Shown piece by piece: positions 60,097 to 64,000 of a stretch of DNA of 64,000 bases; positions within the stretch are counted from its first letter, which is position 1; each line of letters opens with the position of its first letter. The stretch covers positions 170,383 to 234,382 of the forward strand of contig CABFPE010000352.1 of NCBI GenBank assembly GCA_900660155.1, given 5' to 3'. Position numbers and translations under genes: made by a program. Source of the stretch: Hofstenia miamia (lineage: Eukaryota; Xenacoelomorpha; Acoela; Hofsteniidae). The notes beneath the pieces were generated by a model, which saw only the letters and a list, made by a program, of their open reading frames with translations, was not told where the DNA came from and did not search any database.

Positions 60097-60823
60097 AGCT
60101 AAACCTGATTGCTCATTAAGTTGGGATAATGATGTCCTTTAAGGCTACTTAATAAGTTCCCCCCACCAATCTTGAAGCTTTCCTTGAATGCATAAGCCTC
60201 TGTTATTACAGAATTCAGTTCTTCAAAATCTTCTTTATCATCTTTAACAACTCGTCTGCCAGACTTTTCCTTTTCTGAAAAATATGACTTTTTGCGAACG
60301 GTATTATGATAGTTCAAAGAAGTATTAAGGTCCACTGGACAAGCCGCATCATCTTCCGCATATTTTTCATTCAGATTATTTATCACCTGAATGAGTACAT
60401 CTTCTCTGCAGTCATTCCCCAATATATTATGAATATCAACTGGCTATGCAAGATTATAGAACATCAAAGAAATTTATAATTTATGAAAATATTAATTGAA
60501 AAGTGTTACAATAATTTGAAAAATTTAAGAATTTTGTCATTGTAACTGTAATGCTATAATCTTATAATGACCTCAATTAGCCAGGGCATTTGAAGCAATT
60601 GATCCATTGTAGGATTAGTCTTACTTAGATTTGTGACAGCACAATCAAAAGAACTTTGTTTAAAACTTCGCTTTGGAATTAGTATCTTTAACGACATCTT
60701 CCTGAGAACATCATCAATTCGATTTCGGACAGTTGATTTTTTGCTTCTTGTTGTAGCTGTTGATGCCAAACTAGCAGAAGATGCTGTGTGAACAATCGAT
60801 TTTGGCTTTGCATGTGTAGTCAT
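44733..60823 (-). CDS. Large multi-exon gene, product not recognised (at least 1100 aa)
   Basis: Ten exons from ATG 60823 join in frame (60823-60572, 60443-60105, 57447-57034, 56963-56694, 56613-56392, 53254-53030, 52276-51995, 51293-51072, 50230-49880, 48625-about 48080). Exons at 47883, 47233-46948, 45637 and 44904-44733 probably follow. All first nine exons are multiples of three bounded by AG and GT, so those introns are all phase 0. The protein is mostly helical-looking, with no signal peptide and a Ser/Thr-rich basic N-terminus. One exon (50230-49880) has an L[13 protein letters not shown]...[13 protein letters not shown] pattern reminiscent of the first conserved region of a DH/RhoGEF domain. 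I could not confirm the rest of such a domain and do not assign a function. Exons between 56392 and 53254 may have been missed. Confidence 0.65.
45480..45637 (-). CDS. Unrecognised large gene, possible exon 13
   Basis: Acceptor GCAATTAG. Reading starts with two bases that complete the codon left by exon 12, giving [20 protein letters not shown] then [20 protein letters not shown] and [13 protein letters not shown]. After that the frame becomes hydrophobic AT-rich sequence that is probably intron. Donor not located. Confidence 0.42.
45640..46940 (-). other. Intron-like stretch with a GC-richer scrap
   Basis: Mostly AT-rich. The patch 46600-46760 is GC-richer with repeated GACCTGACCTGA and ACCGGTACC words, like the ends of the word-rich elements elsewhere, but no terminal repeat was found. 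Confidence 0.35.
46948..47233 (-). CDS. Unrecognised large gene, likely exon 12
   Basis: Acceptor AAATTTAG, 95 codons plus one base. Reads [60 protein letters not shown]; donor CCGG|GTAAAA (phase 1). This is the first intron of the gene that is not phase 0. Confidence 0.55.
47680..47883 (-). CDS. Unrecognised large gene, likely exon 11
   Basis: Acceptor GCATAAAAG, then [20 protein letters not shown] and MMKHWRSW in phase 0. A possible donor follows TGG at about 47744 (GTAGAT), or the frame stops at 47680, making this a terminal exon of one isoform. Confidence 0.5.
   Translation of the reverse strand, partial: NLNGNVRMLLSDYIRLFVFESEGKSLAIQWIAIAYMMKHWRSWVDRRSLILSHKILKNYNLLFQKRD
47997..48058. 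repeat. (TA)n/(TATATG) microsatellite
   Basis: Interrupted TA run immediately after exon 10 of the large gene; an open frame runs through it by chance. Confidence 0.85.
48079..48625 (-). CDS. Unrecognised large gene, exon 10
   Basis: Acceptor AATTTAG, then [20 protein letters not shown] in phase 0 with exon 9. About 180 codons with [40 protein letters not shown] and [20 protein letters not shown], beta-rich in feel and perhaps a PH-like fold. The frame runs on into a TA microsatellite; the true donor is before it (a GTTTGTG or GTGCTA near 48080), exact position uncertain. Confidence 0.62.
48660..49038. mobile_element. hAT-like element remnant with GGGCC/TTGGG words
   Basis: The right end, inverted, starts CAGAGGTGGACATGAGCC, the same type as the MITE ends at 55.5 and 57.6 kb. 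Words GGTTTGGGCC, AATGGGCTG and GGGCCGTGATTGGCTTGGG recur inside. The left terminus and target duplication were not found. It lies in the intron upstream of exon 10. Confidence 0.5.
49880..50230 (-). CDS. Unrecognised large gene, exon 9 (weak DH-like pattern)
   Basis: 117 codons, acceptor TATACTTAG and donor [29 protein letters not shown] then [20 protein letters not shown] resembles the E-x-x-YVxxL...LFGNIxEIxxFN opening of RhoGEF domains by eye. Later conserved blocks are not obvious, so the resemblance may be accidental. Confidence 0.7.
51072..51293 (-). CDS. Unrecognised large gene, exon 8
   Basis: 74 codons, acceptor TTTTTAG and donor AAG|GTAAGT. Reads [40 protein letters not shown] and [16 protein letters not shown]. 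It has no internal ATG, so a frame search starting at ATG would miss it. Confidence 0.7.
51995..52276 (-). CDS. Unrecognised large gene, exon 7
   Basis: 94 codons, acceptor GTGTTTAG and donor CAG|GTGAGT. Reads [20 protein letters not shown] then [20 protein letters not shown]. On the opposite strand the same DNA is also open, a shadow frame. Confidence 0.68.
52306..52733. mobile_element. hAT-like MITE candidate with CCGG words
   Basis: The left end TAGTGCTGTG and the inverse of the right end (TAGTGCTGGATCCGGTCGGG) share eight bases. AACCGGATTAACCGGACGG and AACCGGGTT lie next to the left end. A long (TA)n fills the middle. Flanking octamers do not match, so this is tentative. Confidence 0.4.
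52567..52624. repeat. (TA)n microsatellite
   Basis: Long TA run with one TC interruption. Confidence 0.85.
53030..53254 (-). CDS. Unrecognised large gene, exon 6
   Basis: 75 codons, acceptor GTTTTAG and donor GCT|GTAAGT. Reads [20 protein letters not shown] and [19 protein letters not shown]. Confidence 0.68.
53334..53432. repeat. TA-rich microsatellite
   Basis: Interrupted TA/TACATA run followed at once by CAGTGGCGTACC, which looks like a hAT end. Confidence 0.8.
53592..54559. mobile_element. MITE with ~97-bp terminal inverted repeats
   Basis: The block 53592-53688 beginning CCCTAGTAACACGAAG is inverted at 54464-54559 ending CGTGTTACTAGGG, with few mismatches. Each arm also contains its own inverted pair (GTCTTTTGGACGTCC and CCGTCCAAAAGACGTC). 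The 775-bp centre is AT-rich with no transposase. No convincing target duplication was seen, so the superfamily is open. Confidence 0.75.
55480..56000. mobile_element. hAT-type MITE, TGGGGCGGGG-rich (521 bp)
   Basis: Inverted ends CAGAGATGGAAGTGGGG are identical over 17 bp. Flanking octamers ATATAGTT and ATATAGAT match 7/8. Subterminal DNA is built of GGGGCGGGGC/CATGGGGC words. It is inside the intron between exons 5 and 6 of the large gene. No transposase. Confidence 0.8.
56392..56613 (-). CDS. Unrecognised large gene, exon 5
   Basis: 74 codons, acceptor CTATTTAG and donor ATG|GTGAGG. Reads [20 protein letters not shown] and [20 protein letters not shown]. Confidence 0.68.
56694..56963 (-). 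CDS. Unrecognised large gene, exon 4
   Basis: 90 codons, acceptor GATTTTAG and donor CAG|GTATGT. Contains [20 protein letters not shown] and a hydrophobic [11 protein letters not shown] helix. It was missed as a single long frame only because no ATG begins it. Confidence 0.7.
57034..57447 (-). CDS. Unrecognised large gene, exon 3
   Basis: 138 codons, phase 0 both sides, acceptor GGATTTAG and donor AAG|GTAGTT. A Ser/Thr-rich start is followed by a helical block ([40 protein letters not shown]). A longer frame continues into the intron but the donor is better placed before it. Confidence 0.7.
57580..58046. mobile_element. hAT-type MITE, CCCAACCCAACC-rich (467 bp)
   Basis: Ends CAAAGGTGGAAATGGGTGG and, inverted, CAAAGCTGGAAACGGGTTGG. 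Flanking octamers ATCCTAAA at 57572-57579 and 58047-58054 are identical, a perfect 8-bp duplication. Subterminal regions repeat ACCCAACCC on one side and GGGTTGG/GGGTCGACTCG on the other. Intron of the large gene, between exons 2 and 3. It cannot move on its own. Confidence 0.88.
58060..59300. other. Intron stretch without recognised features
   Basis: AT-rich part of the intron between exons 2 and 3, with no repeat or exon identified. Confidence 0.4.
59325..59750 (+). mobile_element. CR1-like LINE 3' end with (TAC)n tail
   Basis: The plus-strand frame to 59684 reads [40 protein letters not shown] and [10 protein letters not shown], the C-terminal end of a CR1/L2-type ORF2. After the stop comes a short 3' UTR, AATAAA-like CTAAAATAAACG and a (TAC/ACT)n run at 59722-59750 serving as a microsatellite tail instead of poly(A). 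It is heavily 5'-truncated and lies antisense in the intron. Confidence 0.72.
59887..60091. repeat. (TA)n microsatellite with assembly gap
   Basis: TA runs on both sides of 163 Ns (59898-60060). The gap is probably just unsequenced microsatellite; its real length is unknown. Confidence 0.9.
60105..60443 (-). CDS. Unrecognised large gene, exon 2
   Basis: 113 codons. Acceptor GCATAG gives [20 protein letters not shown] in phase 0 with exon 1. Donor CAG|GTTTAG. Rich in Lys/Glu/Asp ([19 protein letters not shown]). The intron downstream holds the (TA)n run and the N gap. Confidence 0.65.
60572..60823 (-). CDS. Unrecognised large gene, exon 1
   Basis: 84 codons from ATG 60823. Ser/Thr- and Lys/Arg-rich start ([20 protein letters not shown]), then [20 protein letters not shown] and [11 protein letters not shown]. 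The donor GAG|GTCATT is weak but gives the phase that fits exon 2. An earlier non-coding or coding exon cannot be excluded. Confidence 0.6.
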
Positions 60824-60829
60824 CTTTAA

Positions 60830-61650
60830 TCAATGCGCATTTCCCACGATTATACACTACTAACTATCAATAGTTTATAATTTATTATCTATTTAAGATT
60901 ACCTAGCAATGTAGTAATAATCATTCATGAATCCTCACACATACATATTGGCCCTCAATTGTTTACAATAGAATTTTAACATTGACTGCTTTGTCGCTAT
61001 TAAATTTTCAGATAACTGGACACAAATTACTTCTTGAAATTCGTCTAAAGTCTATTTGTTAAAACAAATAAAGTATACAGAGAATTAAGTTTTCAAATTA
61101 TTACGATTTATGTTAAACTTCTAAATATGTTGTAAGCACCGGTTCTCATATATGTACTTTTGATAAAATACTGTAAACACGCCACTGAGTTTCTCATAAA
61201 TTTACGTCAAACAATATATACCTGAAACTACTGGTAAACCCGCATTTTCCCAGAATTTTACTTCAGGTCAAAGCAAGCTTAAATTGTAAAGGCATTACTA
61301 TTCGTAGTCTAAGCAACAACACCTGTGAAATTTAGCTATAAAAAAACATGAAAAAATAGAATTACATTTGAGGAAATGAATTATTTTTATTTGATAGAAT
61401 TTACATTTCTAAAACAATACATTTAGCCAAATAGCTTTTGAGCTTATATGCCTTGCACAATAATATTCCCCAAAACCTTTATTTTGCAGATGGATTTTAC
61501 ATGTTTTGCATTTCTAACAGTCTTTCTGATTTTTGTAACACGTATTTTATATTAAAAAGACTTTGAAATTCCACAATTTTGAAGTTTTTTTACTTGTGTA
61601 CAATACTCAGCATAACTTACATTGATTAACTGTAAAATCTGTTAGTTTTC
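60830..61650. other. Divergent intergenic stretch
   Basis: Lies upstream of ATG 60823. No promoter motif or exon recognised. Confidence 0.4.
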
Positions 61651-61674
61651 ATTTGCATATATAGCTTGGGTTAA

Positions 61675-62100
61675 AAAAGTGGCCGCGATGAAATCAATAT
61701 TTTTCAAATATTTGCCAAATATAACACTAACAAAAATGATATGAGGTGAAAGCCTATACTTTCATTTTCTGAAAGCTTAAAAAAAGTTACTTCAAATGGT
61801 TCTCTTTGCTCGCAAAACATGCACCAAGACGTCTAGGAATCGTGTTAATAAAATTGACTGCAAAAATTGGATATTTTTTCACGCAAAAAATCTGTTGTAA
61901 ATTTTGATGTATGAGGAGTTGTTCCATCTTTTTCCATTATCCAACCATCGTGATATAAACAGACCTCTTTTGGCGCAGTATTTTCTGCTTTCACTGCTCC
62001 CACCCAAAAATTTCTACTCCAAAAACTACTTGTGATGTATTATTATTACTCCATGTATTTTCAATTAAAATTTTCATAGTACACACCACAACTGCCAAAT
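61675..62100 (-). mobile_element. Tc1/mariner-like transposase remnant
   Basis: Minus-strand DNA at about 61970-61850 reads LYHDGWIMEKDGTTPHTSKF then TTDFLREKISNF, the D-G-x-x-P-H-T/S block around the second catalytic acid of Tc1/mariner enzymes, followed in other frames by RFLDVLVHV-like scraps. Many stops. It is too decayed for a family name. Confidence 0.5.
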
Positions 62101-62299
62101 ATTTTGAATCTTTACTGCCTAGAAGATGCAGAATTATTTTTGAAATGACATCCTACTTTTACTACCAATGATAATTTGAAACAGACTGTATCTAAATGTT
62201 TATGTAGGAAATTGAAAGATAATATTTAATACTTCAAAATATGGACAAGGAATCTAGCGCTTATATTGCTTACAATATATATTTTTTATAATAGCATTT

Positions 62300-62770
62300 A
62301 TCAGTTGAGCAACATCAATTTTGAAAAAATGCACACTCAAATTAATGTTTTCAAAAGCTAATATAAAATGCTTTGTGGAAAAAAATTGAACGCAAATAGA
62401 TTTTTCCTTTTTCCTCGAGGAAAAAATAATTTTAAAAAAAGTACTCTCAAATTAGTGTTTTCAAATTTTAATACAAATTGCTTTGTGTAAAAAAAATTGA
62501 AAGCAAATAGAAAAATTCTAAAAACAGATTCGGATAGACAATGAAAAGGTCTTTAAAAATTTTAGTATGATTTTTTGAGTTTTGCTTTTTTCTTCGAGCA
62601 AACATCAATTTTAAAAAAAGTACTCTCAAATTAGTGTTTTCAAATTTTAATACAAATTGCTTTGTGTAAAAAAATTGAAAACACATAGAAAAATTCTAAA
62701 AACAGATTCAGATAGACATTAAAAAGATCTTTAAAAAATTTAGTATGACTTTTTGAGTTTTGCATTTTTA
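62300..62770. repeat. 179-bp tandem repeat, about 2.5 copies
   Basis: GTACTCTCAAATTAGTGTTT starts at 62441 and again at 62620 (179-bp period). A diverged partial copy starts near 62300. Copies share CAAATTGCTTTGTGTAAAAA and GATTC-GATAGACA. No protein content. Confidence 0.75.
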
Positions 62771-63169
62771 ACTGCATAAATTAGAAATTTGTTGTTTTTG
62801 CCTTTAGAAAGTTGATATATTCAGGGAGACATCTAGCGAAAAAATTATGAATTTTGACCAGAATTTCTGTGATTCAATTTCTCCATATGAGAAATAACTA
62901 GACGTGACAGGAAAAAAAACAAGAAAGGAAAGAGATAACTCAAAGTTAAAGCACAAAGCAAGAAAAATATGCAAAAAACGGTGACAGAGAGACGTGCAAC
63001 TAGTACACGCCAAACGCCAGGTAAGTATTAGCCATGCCAACTGAATGGACAGCAGAAAATGGATATAATTTTGTCTCAATTGTTTGCTTCAATTTCATTG
63101 GTCCCACGTAAATACCATTAAATACTGTTCAACATAATGATTCAAATCTTAACGGACATTTATTTTTAT

Positions 63170-63241
63170 TTTACGGGCCCAAAACGGCCTCCGGGCACAC
63201 GGGCATGCGTACGGGCGACGGGCACGGGCCACACCCTAGTA
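63170..63241. mobile_element. G/C-rich transposon end with CGGGC words
   Basis: Read inverted from 63241: TAGGGTGTGGCCCGTGCCCG, then more CCCGT words and TTTTGGGCCCG. Word-rich ends beginning TAGGG are typical of some hAT elements. The other end was not found. Confidence 0.4.
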
Positions 63242-63341
63242 TATCAGAGACCGCTGATCTGCAATAATACCCTGATATTTTATAATCTGAAAGAACATCG
63301 TTTTCGAAAGTTACTCAATTTGATGCCTATTTATCACTTAG

Positions 63342-63775
63342 TCTTCAAATGAAGGATGTAGAAAATAAGGTTCCACCAGAATTTTTTCAGGCTGCAATTG
63401 ATCACAATATAGTTTCGTGGTGTCAAATAATGAAACATACAATTTTAGGAAAGAGCAGATTATTGTCAAAGAAAATTCAATTCTGGAGGTATTATTTGAT
63501 TGGGAAATCAACGGTATATTGAACATAATGATTTATTAACCGTTGAAAATCATTGTGGGCTTACTAGGCCTACCATTCAAGTGTTTTCAATTGTAATAGG
63601 GCTTACGAAGTTTTTCAGAATTCAAAAAATCCTACTGTTTTTACTGAATCTCAGAATATGCGAAACATACTTATATGTTTATTCATTGATACATTCCCAG
63701 GCGACCTACAGCTCAACTGCAAATGTTCGAACAAGTTATTTTCGATGCCTTCAAATATTTTCTGACTGGTTTTTC
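63342..63775 (+). CDS. Two exons of an unrecognised plus-strand gene
   Basis: Exon A (63342-63488): acceptor TATCACTTAG, reads LQMKDVENKVPPEFFQAAID, HNIVSWCQIMKHTILGKSRL, LSKKIQFW, ending AG before GTATTA (phase 2). Exon B (63701-63775): acceptor CATTCCCAG, completes the Arg codon and reads RPTAQLQMFEQVIFDAFKYF then LTGF before GTAAGT. The join is in phase. Both compositions look genuinely coding. No family recognised; the gene continues beyond the window and its start was not found. Confidence 0.55.
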
Positions 63776-64000
63776 GTAAGTTAAAAAATTTTTATTTTGA
63801 ATTTTGTAATAGTGATAAATGTGCTTTGCGATAGCTGAAGAAATATTACAAGTTGTTTTATATTATACAATTATAGTTTTAGGGTGCAATTTTATCATGG
63901 CCACATTAATAGAGTATGAATTCCTAACTATATTAAATATCAATGATATTGCAAAATGTAACTCTAATTTTGCCATGCTTTACTTTTAGCTGAAAGGCTT

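Noticed and set aside
59862-60119. Open frame of 85 codons
   Set aside because: It reads through the run of Ns and a TA microsatellite (repeating YI).
1-64000. tRNA, rRNA or other structured RNA genes
   Set aside because: I scanned for cloverleaf-like A/B-box patterns and rRNA-like conserved words and recognised none; a covariance-model search would be decisive.
1-64000. LTR retrotransposon, endogenous virus or Polinton fossils
   Set aside because: No gag/pol/integrase, capsid or LTR pair was recognised; all RT traces fit LINE or Penelope types.

Overview
This is an AT-rich (roughly 70% A+T by eye) piece of an animal nuclear genome. It has spliced genes with canonical GT..AG introns, long introns full of transposon debris, many (TA)n microsatellites and one assembly gap of Ns at about 59898-60060. 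The mobile elements are the kinds common in invertebrate genomes: CR1/L2-like LINEs, Penelope-like elements, mariner/Tc1/IS630 elements, hAT and P-like elements, and piggyBac-like MITEs. I cannot name the species; a non-vertebrate metazoan is the safest reading. I saw no LTR retrotransposon or viral fossil.

Host genes. (1) The strongest gene is on the minus strand from 32023 to 2838: seven exons that join in phase into a 364-residue protein of the PABIR/FAM122 family (inhibitors of PP2A-B55). Two of its introns are 10-14 kb long and hold most of the transposons in the left half. (2) A second minus-strand gene runs from 60823 down to at least 44733 in 10 well-defined and 4 less certain exons and encodes more than 1100 residues. 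I do not recognise it; one exon weakly resembles the start of a RhoGEF (DH) domain. (3) At the right edge (63342-63775) two plus-strand exons join in phase, part of a gene running off the window. (4) A short minus-strand coding tail (about 55-180) and an isolated plus-strand exon candidate (17912-17996) are weaker.

Layout. 0-1.2 kb: coding tail and a LINE fragment. 1.9-2.8 kb: two piggyBac-like MITEs next to the last PABIR exon. 2.8-17.5 kb: PABIR exons 7-4, with a Penelope remnant (9.5-10.3 kb), a CR1-like LINE (10.6-13.0 kb) and a P/hAT-like element (14.1-16.6 kb). 17.5-31.5 kb: the large PABIR intron with a hAT copy (19.5-21.3 kb), a second hAT pseudogene (23.9-25.1 kb) and an IS630-like element with arrays of 21-bp repeats at both ends (25.7-27.3 kb). 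31.5-32.0 kb: PABIR exons 3-1. 32-39 kb: gene-poor, simple AT-rich DNA with a 349-bp tandem duplication and a LINE tail. 39.3-42.4 kb: a Penelope-like element split by a LINE-like insertion with a 14-bp target duplication. 42.7-44.1 kb: a mariner with an uninterrupted transposase and perfect terminal repeats. 44.7-60.8 kb: the second gene, with at least three MITEs in its introns. 61-64 kb: Tc1-like debris, a 179-bp tandem repeat, and the start of the right-edge gene.

No operon or dedicated gene system is visible. The value of the window lies in the transposon biology: an apparently young mariner, terminal satellite arrays on an IS630-like element, and a nested insertion whose target duplication indicates target-primed integration.
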